IMG/VR virus record: IMGVR_UViG_3300028388_000491
Coordinates: 1 to 41,955 of that record
DNA: 41,955 nucleotides
Reading direction: 5' to 3' (one strand)
Origin: a virus
How positions within the stretch are numbered: position 1 is the first letter of the stretch; the number at the start of each line of letters is the position of its first letter. The notes under the pieces are model-generated. The model was not told the origin of the DNA, did no database searches, and saw only the letters and a list, made by a program, of their open reading frames with translations. The position numbers and the translations under genes are program-made. Shown here one piece after another: positions 1-8,512 of this stretch.

Positions 1-1
1 G

Positions 2-2476
2 GCTTCTCAGGCAGGACTCAGCAATGACTGGCTAGGCTTCTATGGGTATAGCGATGTTCCAATGATTGAGCTAGATTGTTTTGCTATTTATTCTTATCAG
101 GTGCCAGAGGTGGTTGCCAAGCGTAGGTTTGTTTATGGCCAGGGTGTTGAGTTCCCAGAAAATATCAACGCCTCTTTTGGGGGAGACTCTGCGTTTATTG
201 ATTATAGATTTTCTGAGTATTCTAATAATTACTTGTATCCCGACATAGGTAGGTGGGAACAGGGAACATCAGAAAACCTTACAAACGAAAACAACATACT
301 ATCTGGTCCCCAGTTAGAGTTGCCTCAAATTGTTTTACAGAATGACGAGAATGCAGATCAATGGATAGCTGATTCGCAAGCAGCATTCGAAAGCTCCTCA
401 GAAACAGTCTCATTTCTGGACTTTTCTTCAAAACAGGGGTACCTGCTTTTTGAATCAATTAACACTACTCAGCAGTCAACAGAGGCAGTATATGGAGTTT
501 TCAAGACTCAATCTACAGATACTCAAACTTTGTTTAGAATAGAAGATAGAAGTAACGGAAACTATCTATCTGCAAAGGTTTCAGGATCTACCATTTCTTA
601 TGTTTTCAAGTACGGGGATGCTGCTGAGCAAACTCTGTATTCTGTTGACGAACACACCCCTGGAGTCTTCTTTAATGCTGGTATTAATTTTGCAGAGTTT
701 GAGTCAATAGGCAGCAATGTAGCGTCATTTTTAAATAATAGAACTAGGCTAAGAGTCTATGTCGGAGGACAGTCAAACTTTGCAAATGGATTCAAAGGAA
801 GCTTGTACAGGTTTGGCTTTTCTACTCAAAGAAATTTAAACAAGATATCTTCACTATTTGCCAGCAATGGCGTAGCTTTAAATGAAGATGAAATATTTGA
901 CCTTGCGTCTATTACAGACGGAGGGACCCCATCAACTTCTTATACCATTATTACTAGTGGAGGTAGCCCATCAACAACTAGCTTTGACGATAGCCTTAAC
1001 GGTGGGGCTCCAGCGTCAACCTCTGATTTATCATTTGTTTCTCATATTGCATCCTACACACTAATTCCAAAATACTACTTAGGATCATTTAGAATAGATG
1101 TTGGCTGTGACTCTTACTGGCAAGACTATGTTCCACTAAAATATTTCGGGAAATTTGTAGAGGATCAGGGTGGAGACAGTAGCTACGGGTTAGACTTTTT
1201 GCAAATAAACTTGGGATACCCCAAATTGCAGAGGGTAAACTCTTTAGGCAACTATATAACTAATGACTTGTCTATTAGAACTTTCGTATCCTTTCAGTAC
1301 ATTTCTACTGGAGCCAACAATAGCGACCAATACTACACTACCACCTTCGCTGCACCATCTTCTGGAGTCGTGGATCCAGGCTCAGAATGGCTCAACTCCA
1401 AATACGAAATAACAGATGACACAATAGTATATATTCCTAAAAATGTTGACTTTAATCAAATTGCAGTAGTTTTTCATATTCAATTTGTTTCTGATGGCAT
1501 ATTTACAAATAACTTTAGGCTTAAATCCCTTCAGATTGCAGGTCAAGCACTTAGCTACCATGTACCAACTCCAGTTGGCACTAGGTTTGGAGCAAAGATA
1601 GTTCCGTACTACATGCGAGGTGTATACCAGGACTACAAAACCAACAATCCTTTCAGCATTTACAAAGGCAGCAGTCCATACCTATACTTAACATCTACTA
1701 CGGGCATAAGATTGAGGGGACATCCAGATCAGATCGAGAATAGAGCTTTAGAATTTAAGATTAATCCAAATAGAATATCCACATATAGACTTGGGGCAAG
1801 CCAGCTAGCTTATAGATATTCTGAAAGGCAATTTCCAGTAGAGCCAACAAAAATATTTGAAATAGAAAGTCTTAATCAAAAAATTATATTTTATATCCAG
1901 GCAAGTAACTCAAGCCGCAATAGAGGTAAGATATACGCCATTGACTTTGCCACTCAGCTGCCAGTACAAGGACTCTCTTATTACTTGAACGGAAAGCGTG
2001 TCAAAGAGGCTTACGTCCTTGCCGAAGAGTGGAATATGATTGGCATCCAGTATTTAAACGCTTTAAATTTTGATAATTATCAGGGCACTATAAAGTTAGT
2101 AGGCCCAGGCCTAGTAAATAATGTTGCAAGCTACCAGCTATCAGCAACTCAGCAAGCGACAAGTACTATATTCAGAACTTGGGCTCAAGTGCCAAGCATG
2201 CTAGATAAAGAAGACGATCCAAGCACAACAGAGATTGACGAATCCGTAACTTATTGGGGAGACTTCCTAACCGAAGAATACTTAACAAACTGGGGAGAAG
2301 TTTTGTTTATCCCAGTAATCAAGTCATACTCATTGGACCCCGAATTAATATACACAGCATACACAGGAACCAATAAGTCCATCGTAGACAATCCAAAAGT
2401 CTTGCGGTTTGGAGATTACTCATATACATTTTATAAAGATGTTGATTGGCAGTCGACTATACGTGAACCTGTTTAA
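2..2476 (+). CDS. LamG-like virion structural protein (5' end outside window)
   Basis: The frame is open from the first bases of the window, so the start lies upstream; the first in-window ATG at 62 is probably internal. About 825 residues are visible. Residues roughly 90-280 (counted from that ATG) are rich in alternating beta-strand residues and resemble a concanavalin/LamG-type jelly roll, including a stretch in which expected ligand, strand and turn patterns recur (FRIEDRSNGNYLSAKV, LRVYVGG, GSLYRFGFST). The rest is Ser/Thr/Tyr/Asn-rich beta structure typical of virion surface proteins. There is no signal peptide or membrane segment. It precedes the portal gene, an unusual place for an adhesin-like protein, so it could be a capsid or neck decoration or a fibre rather than a tail protein. 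The structural role is inferred from composition and context; the exact role is unknown. Confidence 0.75.
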   Translation, partial: ASQAGLSNDWLGFYGYSDVPMIELDCFAIYSYQVPEVVAKRRFVYGQGVEFPENINASFGGDSAFIDYRFSEYSNNYLYPDIGRWEQGTSENLTNENNILSGPQLELPQIVLQNDENADQWIADSQAAFESSSETVSFLDFSSKQGYLLFESINTTQQSTEAVYGVFKTQSTDTQTLFRIEDRSNGNYLSAKVSGSTISYVFKYGDAAEQTLYSVDEHTPGVFFNAGINFAEFESIGSNVASFLNNRTRLRVYVGGQSNFANGFKGSLYRFGFSTQRNLNKISSLFASNGVALNEDEIFDLASITDGGTPSTSYTIITSGGSPSTTSFDDSLNGGAPASTSDLSFVSHIASYTLIPKYYLGSFRIDVGCDSYWQDYVPLKYFGKFVEDQGGDSSYGLDFLQINLGYPKLQRVNSLGNYITNDLSIRTFVSFQYISTGANNSDQYYTTTFAAPSSGVVDPGSEWLNSKYEITDDTIVYIPKNVDFNQIAVVFHIQFVSDGIFTNNFRLKSLQIAGQALSYHVPTPVGTRFGAKIVPYYMRGVYQDYKTNNPFSIYKGSSPYLYLTSTTGIRLRGHPDQIENRALEFKINPNRISTYRLGASQLAYRYSERQFPVEPTKIFEIESLNQKIIFYIQASNSSRNRGKIYAIDFATQLPVQGLSYYLNGKRVKEAYVLAEEWNMIGIQYLNALNFDNYQGTIKLVGPGLVNNVASYQLSATQQATSTIFRTWAQVPSMLDKEDDPSTTEIDESVTYWGDFLTEEYLTNWGEVLFIPVIKSYSLDPELIYTAYTGTNKSIVDNPKVLRFGDYSYTFYKDVDWQSTIREPV

Positions 2477-2478
2477 TA

Positions 2479-2487
2479 TGGTATACT
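2479..2487 (+). promoter_or_regulatory. Extended -10 promoter, leaderless, for the small gene before the portal
   Basis: TGG followed by TATACT (2482-2487) lies 7 bases before the ATG at 2495, placing a transcription start on or next to the start codon. No convincing -35 box is seen 16-18 bases upstream. It lies just after the stop codon of the previous gene. Confidence 0.55.
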
Positions 2488-2494
2488 AGTGGTT

Positions 2495-2890
2495 ATGAGT
2501 GGTGAATTATTAGACAAATATGGCAATCCAATGATGCCAGGCCAGGTGGGCGAATCAAAGATTTCAGTGATTGACAAGGGATATCACTGGGGAATATACG
2601 TATGGCAGAAATCAAACGGTAAATGGTTCACTGATGGTGACGGCAACATCTTGAACATACCGTCCTATAGGGATGATCAGAATCAAATCAGCAAGCTTCG
2701 TGATGCAGCCAAGCACTACGGAGAGCCAGACGGTAAACCAGTATTCTTTTCTGGAATGGGAAGAATTTCAGATGAAGAATACAGCGAACAAGTGGATAGG
2801 ATGAGTAACGGTCTTATTCCAAACCTTAATGACTTGGGTGCTGTTAAAGCAGCTAAGGACACAATTGAAATGTACGGTGACGAGGAATAA
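2495..2890 (+). CDS. Conserved hypothetical protein upstream of portal
   Basis: Encodes 131 residues. I chose the ATG at 2495 rather than the in-frame GTG at 2489 because it sits 7 bases after a TATACT -10 box and no Shine-Dalgarno sequence precedes either. The protein is soluble and mixed alpha/beta, with an aromatic N-terminal half (GYHWGIYVWQKSNGKW) that looks like a small beta domain and an acidic helical C-terminus. Its stop codon overlaps the portal start (TAATG), which suggests coupling to head assembly. I do not recognise a named family. Position next to the portal is the only clue to function. Confidence 0.8.
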   Translation: MSGELLDKYGNPMMPGQVGESKISVIDKGYHWGIYVWQKSNGKWFTDGDGNILNIPSYRDDQNQISKLRDAAKHYGEPDGKPVFFSGMGRISDEEYSEQVDRMSNGLIPNLNDLGAVKAAKDTIEMYGDEE

Positions 2891-4497
2891 TGACTGACGA
2901 AGTTCAAAGAATATTTGTAAAAACAGATGACCCCGTCAAAGAAGACGACACATTCAAAAAGCAAGACCCATTTAACAACTCCTGGAACGATCTTCGTAAT
3001 CTTTCAGGAATCAATAACAACTTTAAGCGTAGAAGTGACAGGCAGATGCAAAAGGCTGCAGATGTCAATGCACCAGGATACAAAGACCAAGCCAAGTCTG
3101 GAAGGTCTGGAGTTAATGGGGCATCCTCAAAAGAAATCAATCCTGGAGAAGTATTCCGTAATGGTTACAGTATGTTTGATGTCATTACCCCTCCTTGGAA
3201 CCTGTACGAGCTAGCCAACTATTACGACACTTCATTTGCCAATCACGCAGCAATTGATGCAAAGGTAGAAAACATTGTAGGACTAGGTTACGACTTTGAA
3301 GTTTCTGAGCGTACAATGATGAAGCTTGAAACTGTTATGAATCCAGAGCAAAGAGAGCGTGCTCGTAATCGCATTGAGCGTGCAAGGATTGAAATGAGGG
3401 ATTGGATAGAGAGTCTGAATGACGACGATTCTTTTACCAACACCATGATGAAGGTTTACACAGACATTCAGGCTACTGGAAATGGATATCTAGAAATTGG
3501 AAGAACCGTTACTGGCGAGATTGGATATGTAGGACACATCCCCTCTGTAACAATGAGAGCACGCAGACTTCGTGATGGATATGTACAGATTATTGGTCAC
3601 AAGGTAGTTTACTTTCGTAATTTTGGGGCAAAGAATGACAATCCAGTAACCGAAGACAAGCGTCCAAATGAAATTATTCACTTTAAAGAATATTCACCTC
3701 TTAATACTTTTTATGGTATTCCAGATATTATGTCTGCCGTTTCTTCTTTACATGGAGACCAGTTAGCTTCTCAGTACAATATTGATTACTTTAGCAACAA
3801 GGCTGTACCACGTTATGTTGTAACCCTAAAGGGTGCAAAGCTTTCAGAAGATGCAGAAGATAAGTTGTTTAGATTCCTGCAGACTGGCCTTAAGGGGCAG
3901 TCGCACAGAACCTTGTACATCCCTCTACCTGGAGACAACGATATGAACAAGGTAGAGTTTAAGATGGAGCCAATTGAAAATGGCGTACAGGAGGCATCTT
4001 TTAAAGAATATCGTAAACAAAATCGTGACGACATCTTAATTGCCCACCAGGTACCCCTTTCAAAAATTGGCGGTAGCGATGCATCAAACATTGCGTCAGC
4101 CCTTGCACAAGATAGGACATTTAAAGAGCAAGTCGCTCGTCCAGCACAGAAAAACCTAGAGAAGATGCTTAACAAAATTGTTAAAGAAAAGACTGATATT
4201 CTAGACTTTAGATTTAAAGAGCTAACACTTACAGATGAGATTGCACAGTCACAGATTCTGGAGCGTTACGTAAAGACTCAGGTTATGACTCCCAACGAGG
4301 CCAGACAAGAGCTTGGCTTGCCACAGCGTGAAGATGGGGACACTCCATTTACTATGAGTGCTAGACAGGCAGCAGATTCACGTGCAAATCTTGCAGGGAA
4401 CAGGGAGCGAGATGCGAATAGGTCTAATAATTCTTCAGATGATGCCGCAACCCTAGAAGGAAGAAGCCCACAGGGCGAAGGAAGATCTGCAGAATAA
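2890..4497 (+). CDS. Portal protein
   Basis: Encodes 535 residues, a usual length for siphovirus portals. The portal dodecamer forms the DNA channel at one capsid vertex and docks the terminase. Family-like features are the N-terminal block LYELANYYDTSFANHAAIDA followed by a KVENIVGLGYDFEV-type strand, the mid-protein stretch with NTFYGIPDIMSAVSSLHGDQ, and a VPLSKIGG loop near residue 390 followed by a long helical stem and crown region. The C-terminal 50 residues are charged, low complexity and probably disordered. It starts at the TAATG overlap with the preceding gene and is followed by a short promoter-bearing gap and the prohead protease, the standard head-gene order. The call rests on sequence pattern and position. 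Confidence 0.93.
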   Translation: MTDEVQRIFVKTDDPVKEDDTFKKQDPFNNSWNDLRNLSGINNNFKRRSDRQMQKAADVNAPGYKDQAKSGRSGVNGASSKEINPGEVFRNGYSMFDVITPPWNLYELANYYDTSFANHAAIDAKVENIVGLGYDFEVSERTMMKLETVMNPEQRERARNRIERARIEMRDWIESLNDDDSFTNTMMKVYTDIQATGNGYLEIGRTVTGEIGYVGHIPSVTMRARRLRDGYVQIIGHKVVYFRNFGAKNDNPVTEDKRPNEIIHFKEYSPLNTFYGIPDIMSAVSSLHGDQLASQYNIDYFSNKAVPRYVVTLKGAKLSEDAEDKLFRFLQTGLKGQSHRTLYIPLPGDNDMNKVEFKMEPIENGVQEASFKEYRKQNRDDILIAHQVPLSKIGGSDASNIASALAQDRTFKEQVARPAQKNLEKMLNKIVKEKTDILDFRFKELTLTDEIAQSQILERYVKTQVMTPNEARQELGLPQREDGDTPFTMSARQAADSRANLAGNRERDANRSNNSSDDAATLEGRSPQGEGRSAE

Positions 4498-4532
4498 TCG
4501 TTATAAATATGTTAAAATTGTAAAAAAGGGTA

Positions 4533-4538
4533 TATAAT
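4533..4538 (+). promoter_or_regulatory. Near-leaderless promoter for protease-scaffold gene
   Basis: The sequence TATATAATAA contains TATAAT at 4533-4538, 9 bases before the ATG at 4548. Transcription would start within about 3 bases of the start codon. There is no Shine-Dalgarno sequence. The upstream 30 bases are very AT-rich, and no good -35 is visible. Confidence 0.55.
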
Positions 4539-4547
4539 AAACTTAGT

Positions 4548-5909
4548 ATGACTATATCAAAAGCTAGTTGGAGCTCAGAGGGCGAGTCCCTCCGCCTTTC
4601 CATGCCCTTTTCAAAGGTAGATAAAGACAGGCGAATTGTTTCTGGTTTTGCAACGGTAGATAACGTTGATAAGCAAAACGACATTGTAACCACAGACGCA
4701 AGTCTAAAAGCGTTTGATAAGTTTAGAGGAAACATCCGTGAGATGCACGGACCAACAGCAGTTGGAAAAATGGTTTCCTTTAAGCAAGAAAAATATTTTG
4801 ATCCAGAGTCACGCAAATTTTATTCTGGAGTTTACGTATCAGCATACGTTTCTAAGGGTGCCCAGGACACTTGGGAAAAGGTTCTAGATGGCACTCTTTC
4901 TGGTTTTTCCATTGGTGGAAAGATGAACAAGTGGGACGACGCATATGATGAAAAATCAGATGCATCAGTTCGTGTAATTAAAGATTATGACTTGGTGGAG
5001 CTTTCCCTTGTTGACAATCCTGCAAATCAATTTGCAAACATCATGTCTATCGAAAAGGTAGACGGGGTTGATGTTGTAAAGGGTGAAATTGCAGACGTCG
5101 AAACAGAAAATGTTTTTTGGGATAAAGACTCAGGTCTGGTACTGCTATCTCAAGACGAGTCGGCAGTAAGCCCCACTAATGGCAATGAGATGGAAAACAT
5201 AGGTTTCGTTGAAAAAACTGATAACGAAAAAACAGAAATGATAAAGTTCTTAGTAGATAGTGCTAAAGGCATTGGTGCTAAGATAACAAAGGAGGTAAGT
5301 CCTATGGATGAAACAGTAGAAAATGTTGTAGAAAACAACGACGCTGTTGAAAAGACAGAGGTCGCTCCAGAGGCAGACGCCAACATCGAAGCTGAGGTTG
5401 AAAAGACCGACGACGCTGCTGACGTAGAAAAAGCCGAAGATACCGCAGAGGTAGAAAAGGCTGATGAGTCAGTAGAGGTAGAGATGGAGCAGGCAGAGGA
5501 AGAAAAATCTGAATCTCCTGATGATGTAGCCAAAGCCGATGAGGCCGAGGTTGCAGAAGAGGTGTCAAAGTCCGATGAGGTTGTCGCAGCAGTTGCTGAG
5601 ATTAAAGACAGCCTGACCACAGCCTTTAGCGACCTGACATCAGTTGTGAAATCTCTAAATGAAGAGGTATCAGAACTGAAGAAGTCCCTTGGTACAGCCA
5701 ACGAAGAGCTTGCAAGCGTAAAGAATGAGCTCAACGAAGCTAAGGGAACTTTTGACGAGTTTGGAAAGAGAGTGGACGCTGTAGAAAACGACACTGCTTT
5801 CCGTAAATCTGGCGATCTAGGCGAGATCGTTCAGGAAAATCAGATGGAAAAGTCTGATAAATCCCTATGGGGCGGTCGTTTCCTCAAAACTGCCGATCTA
5901 TTTAGATAA
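4548..5909 (+). CDS. Prohead protease (S78_2/XkdF-like) fused to scaffold
   Basis: Encodes 453 residues. Residues 15-165 match the phage prohead protease family: a beta-rich start (RRIVSGFATVDNVDKQNDIV), His67 in the EMHGP motif as the likely catalytic histidine, and a LSGFSIGG motif at 117-124 holding the likely nucleophile (Ser118 or Ser121). A DLVELSLVDNPANQ motif follows, typical of this family. Residues 250-400 are extremely Glu/Asp/Val-rich, then comes a heptad coiled coil (about 345-410), as expected for scaffold. The enzyme would cleave scaffold, and perhaps the capsid N-terminus, during prohead maturation, then itself. It lies directly before the capsid gene. An internal start at 5304 can make the scaffold alone. 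Confidence 0.92.
   Translation: MTISKASWSSEGESLRLSMPFSKVDKDRRIVSGFATVDNVDKQNDIVTTDASLKAFDKFRGNIREMHGPTAVGKMVSFKQEKYFDPESRKFYSGVYVSAYVSKGAQDTWEKVLDGTLSGFSIGGKMNKWDDAYDEKSDASVRVIKDYDLVELSLVDNPANQFANIMSIEKVDGVDVVKGEIADVETENVFWDKDSGLVLLSQDESAVSPTNGNEMENIGFVEKTDNEKTEMIKFLVDSAKGIGAKITKEVSPMDETVENVVENNDAVEKTEVAPEADANIEAEVEKTDDAADVEKAEDTAEVEKADESVEVEMEQAEEEKSESPDDVAKADEAEVAEEVSKSDEVVAAVAEIKDSLTTAFSDLTSVVKSLNEEVSELKKSLGTANEELASVKNELNEAKGTFDEFGKRVDAVENDTAFRKSGDLGEIVQENQMEKSDKSLWGGRFLKTADLFR
5304..5909 (+). CDS. Nested in-frame scaffold protein (internal start)
   Basis: Within the protease-scaffold gene, AAAGGAGGT (5288-5296) stands 7 bases before an in-frame ATG at 5304 (codon 253). This is among the strongest ribosome binding sites in the window, while the full-length start has none. 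The product would be 201 residues: the acidic region plus coiled coil, with no protease domain. Lambda C/Nu3 is a well-known precedent for this arrangement, in which excess scaffold comes from the internal start. The sequence evidence is direct; the function is inferred from the precedent. Confidence 0.75.
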   Translation: MDETVENVVENNDAVEKTEVAPEADANIEAEVEKTDDAADVEKAEDTAEVEKADESVEVEMEQAEEEKSESPDDVAKADEAEVAEEVSKSDEVVAAVAEIKDSLTTAFSDLTSVVKSLNEEVSELKKSLGTANEELASVKNELNEAKGTFDEFGKRVDAVENDTAFRKSGDLGEIVQENQMEKSDKSLWGGRFLKTADLFR

Positions 5910-5928
5910 TCACTTAGGAGGTGACAAA

Positions 5929-7047
5929 ATGTCGGAAGAGATTAAGAAAAACTATCCAGATGGCGAAGGCAACCCAACCGAAAACGGTGAGGGAGCATTT
6001 GCTTCTGGTGGCATTGGTGGTGTAACTGATCCAGGTGCAAGCACACTTGGAAACATCCCAACTGCTGAATTTGGTGTAACCACTGGTCCTAATGCCGTAA
6101 ATCCTTCGGGTGAAGCAGGCAGCGGAATTTTGCGTCCAGAGCAGGCACGTCGTTTTATCGACTACGTCTGGGATGGAACAGTTCTCGCCAAAGATGGTCG
6201 TAGAGTTACCATGCGTGCGAACACCATGGAGCTAGAGAAGGTCAATGTTGGAGAGCGTGTTATTCGTGCAGCCAACCAGGCCGACGCTACATACACCAAC
6301 GCTGGTGCACAGTTCACAAAGGTTGAGCTAACCACCAAAAAGATCCGACTAGACTGGGAGGTCTCAGCTGAGGCTCTCGAAGATAACATCGAGGGTGCAG
6401 CTCTAGAAGACCACCTAGTTCGCTTGATGACCAATGCATTTGCAAATGACATTGAGGATCTAGCTATTAACGGAACAGGTGACTCAAACGATGGAGCATT
6501 CTTGTCAATCATGGACGGTTTCGTAAACCGTGTTAAGACTGATGGAGATGCACACGAGTCAGTTGTAACAGTAACCAATGATGCATGGACACCAGAGGTA
6601 ATGCAGGACATCATTCTTGCAATGCCACGTAAGTACCGTGCACTAAAGAGCAACCTGAAGTTCTACGCAGGTACCGACGCATTCCAGGGCATCGTTAAGA
6701 ACAACGGAACCCTAGCCGACGCAATTGCAGAGGCATTCGCAGGTACCCCAGGTGGAACCGAGAGCAACCGCCAGTCATACCTAGACGGTGCAGGCCAGAC
6801 CTTCGGAGACAGCCGTACCACTCGTGTTCTAGGAATTGACGTAATGGAGGTTCCTTACTACCCAGCAGGTTACGTTGACCTGACATTCCCAGCTAACCGC
6901 ATTTGGGGATTCCAGAGAGACATCACTGTTAACCGTGAGTACGTACCCAAGAAGGACACAATCGAGTACACCGTATTCGTGCGTTTCGGCGTTCAGTGGG
7001 AAGAGCAGGACGCTATTGCTTTTGCTGATGCAGAGGCAGATTCCTAA
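5929..7047 (+). CDS. Major capsid protein, HK97 fold
   Basis: Encodes 372 residues. It starts at an ATG preceded by AGGAGGTGAC, a near-perfect ribosome binding site. Residues 1-65 are a Gly/Thr/Asn-rich extension without clear structure, possibly removed or packed as an N-arm. From about residue 67 the sequence follows the HK97-like capsid pattern: EQARRFIDYVWDGTVL, an E-loop-like segment, the helix EALEDNIEGAALEDHLVRLM (spine-helix region), and a C-terminal A-domain/P-domain region ending in strands (YTVFVRFGVQWEEQDAIAF). Arginine codons are almost all CGN, unlike the AGA/AGG-rich tail genes, consistent with very high expression. A strong terminator follows the stop codon. Confidence 0.93.
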   Translation: MSEEIKKNYPDGEGNPTENGEGAFASGGIGGVTDPGASTLGNIPTAEFGVTTGPNAVNPSGEAGSGILRPEQARRFIDYVWDGTVLAKDGRRVTMRANTMELEKVNVGERVIRAANQADATYTNAGAQFTKVELTTKKIRLDWEVSAEALEDNIEGAALEDHLVRLMTNAFANDIEDLAINGTGDSNDGAFLSIMDGFVNRVKTDGDAHESVVTVTNDAWTPEVMQDIILAMPRKYRALKSNLKFYAGTDAFQGIVKNNGTLADAIAEAFAGTPGGTESNRQSYLDGAGQTFGDSRTTRVLGIDVMEVPYYPAGYVDLTFPANRIWGFQRDITVNREYVPKKDTIEYTVFVRFGVQWEEQDAIAFADAEADS

Positions 7048-7069
7048 TTCTTAGGTAAGTCATACCATT

Positions 7070-7101
7070 AGGGGCAGGGGCATCTAGCTCCTGCCCCTTT
7101 T
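7070..7101 (+). terminator. Rho-independent terminator after capsid gene
   Basis: AGGGGCAGG (7070-7078) pairs with CCTGCCCCT (7090-7098). Three further inner pairs give a 12-bp, very GC-rich stem with the loop ATCTA (7082-7086), and a T-run follows (7098-7101). This is the strongest terminator in the window and sits 23 bases after the capsid stop codon. Confidence 0.88.
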
Positions 7102-7114
7102 ATTATGACTAATC

Positions 7115-7123
7115 TGGTATAAT
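7115..7123 (+). promoter_or_regulatory. Extended -10 promoter for the neck operon
   Basis: TGG plus TATAAT (7118-7123) lies 14 bases after the capsid terminator and 18 bases before the ATG at 7142. The region where a -35 would lie is the terminator's T-run, so the promoter must rely on the extended -10. An AGGAGG site at 7131-7136 serves the gene. Confidence 0.7.
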
Positions 7124-7141
7124 TTATTACAGGAGGTATTT

Positions 7142-7612
7142 ATGTCAAATATCAACAATTGGGATTTCGAAGGCGAAGATACAGAGCCATTAGAGACCAC
7201 AGAAGAATCAGTAGAAGAGACCACCAAGTCGGAAGAAGTAGCACAAGAGTTTGATATCACAGCGACTATCAAAGAAGAGAACGACGACAAGGTTGCGGAA
7301 GAAAACAACGTTATTGGTTCTAAGACCACACCATCAAAGGGTAGAAAGAAAAAGTCTGCTCTTACTCCTAACGCATCAGGAGTAATCTCAAGTGGTTCGG
7401 TTTCAGAAGAGCCAAAGAAGGCATCAGCTCCCAAGAAAGAGAAAAAGGAGAGAATCGCAGTATTCTCAACTAAGAACGTTACTTGGAGCGGAGTAGGCAA
7501 GGTGTATCGTGGATACAACATTGTTACTCAGGAGCAGGCAGACCTATGGGTTACACGTGATCACATCCGTCTAGCTACTCCAGAAGAAATCGCACAAGAG
7601 TTCGGTGAATAA
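7142..7612 (+). CDS. Hypothetical protein downstream of capsid
   Basis: Encodes 156 residues. An AGGAGG ribosome binding site stands 5 bases before the ATG. Residues 1-70 are highly acidic and low complexity (many Glu, Thr, Ser), residues 58-100 are Lys/Ser/Pro-rich, and only residues 100-156 look folded, with the motif AVFSTKNVTWSGVGKVYRGY followed by an ATPEEIAQEFG tail. The charged N-terminus and folded C-terminus could suit a head or neck accessory protein; position between capsid and connector supports this, but I recognise no family. The next gene starts right after its stop (TAAATG). Confidence 0.85.
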   Translation: MSNINNWDFEGEDTEPLETTEESVEETTKSEEVAQEFDITATIKEENDDKVAEENNVIGSKTTPSKGRKKKSALTPNASGVISSGSVSEEPKKASAPKKEKKERIAVFSTKNVTWSGVGKVYRGYNIVTQEQADLWVTRDHIRLATPEEIAQEFGE

Positions 7613-8512
7613 ATGGAGTTATTGAGGGTTCCGCCATACGGCAGTAAGACTGTTTCTATCGAGGTACCAACAGGGTATACCGATGAGACCTTTACCGCAC
7701 ATATTCAAGATATGGCGGACCTCTCTACTTCAACTCAAAGCCTTGCAGGAAGCACTGGAGACAATCTCTCTATTTCACTTCCAGCCCGATACGACACCGA
7801 TTACTCGATTGAGCTCAGAGACTCTAGCAATAATATTATTGCCGCAGAGACTTACGAATTGCGTAGACCATACTCGTCTTCAGACGCAGAACTAGCTTCA
7901 GAAAAAGCTGAGTATGCCCAGTATGAGGAAATCTCCAGGGCAGTTATTGACTCAATTGTAAAGCAAGGATTTTACTACACAAGGCACACCATTGAACACA
8001 GCGGTCTTGGGGGAGATTTTGTTCCGTTATGGGTAGATGCTAAAAAGATTTTAAAAGTATATGAAAACAATGTTTTAGTTTATGATGTTAACGACATTGA
8101 GAATGCTACAAGAAAGTACGAAATCACAAAAGACAAATCTGCTATTGTAGAAGTTTACGATGGAACCATTAATCGTATGCAGTCTCATCCAAATTGGCTT
8201 CCAGCCAGTAACTCTGACCTGCTAGATATGAATTATTCTTATAGAGGTTTCCCAAAGGGATTTGATTATAGGATTGTTCTAGAAGTTGGCTACACTACAG
8301 TCCCTGCTGATATTAAAAAAGCATCCGCAATGCTTACAGATGACATTGCTTGCGGAAGACTAGAATATTACAAGAGATATATTAACGACTACAATACAGA
8401 TCAATTTAAGCTTAAGTTTGATAGCAGAAGTTTTGATGGCACAGGAAACATTTTAGTAGATAAGATTTTAACAAAGTATGCGAAAACAATAGTTAAACCT
8501 GGAGTATTCTAA
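7613..8512 (+). CDS. Head-to-tail adaptor (connector) protein, putative
   Basis: Encodes 299 residues. Residues 1-90 form a beta-rich domain (tandem strand patterns, possibly Ig-like). Residues 95-299 have the layout of gp6/gp15-type adaptors: a long N-terminal helix (YAQYEEISRAVIDSIVKQGF), a central beta insertion with an EVGYTTVPADIKKA motif typical of such adaptors, and C-terminal helices (LTDDIACGRLEYYKRYINDY). This ring would bind beneath the portal to continue the DNA channel. The position directly downstream of the capsid region and upstream of stopper and tail completion genes agrees. The first domain is an addition to the classical short adaptor. Family assignment is by pattern and order. 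Confidence 0.7.
   Translation: MELLRVPPYGSKTVSIEVPTGYTDETFTAHIQDMADLSTSTQSLAGSTGDNLSISLPARYDTDYSIELRDSSNNIIAAETYELRRPYSSSDAELASEKAEYAQYEEISRAVIDSIVKQGFYYTRHTIEHSGLGGDFVPLWVDAKKILKVYENNVLVYDVNDIENATRKYEITKDKSAIVEVYDGTINRMQSHPNWLPASNSDLLDMNYSYRGFPKGFDYRIVLEVGYTTVPADIKKASAMLTDDIACGRLEYYKRYINDYNTDQFKLKFDSRSFDGTGNILVDKILTKYAKTIVKPGVF

Noticed and set aside
5150-5794. Long minus-strand open frame opposite the scaffold
   Set aside because: It is Ser/Thr/Ala-rich shadow of the Glu/Asp/Val-rich scaffold codons, has no ribosome site and lies in a single-direction genome.
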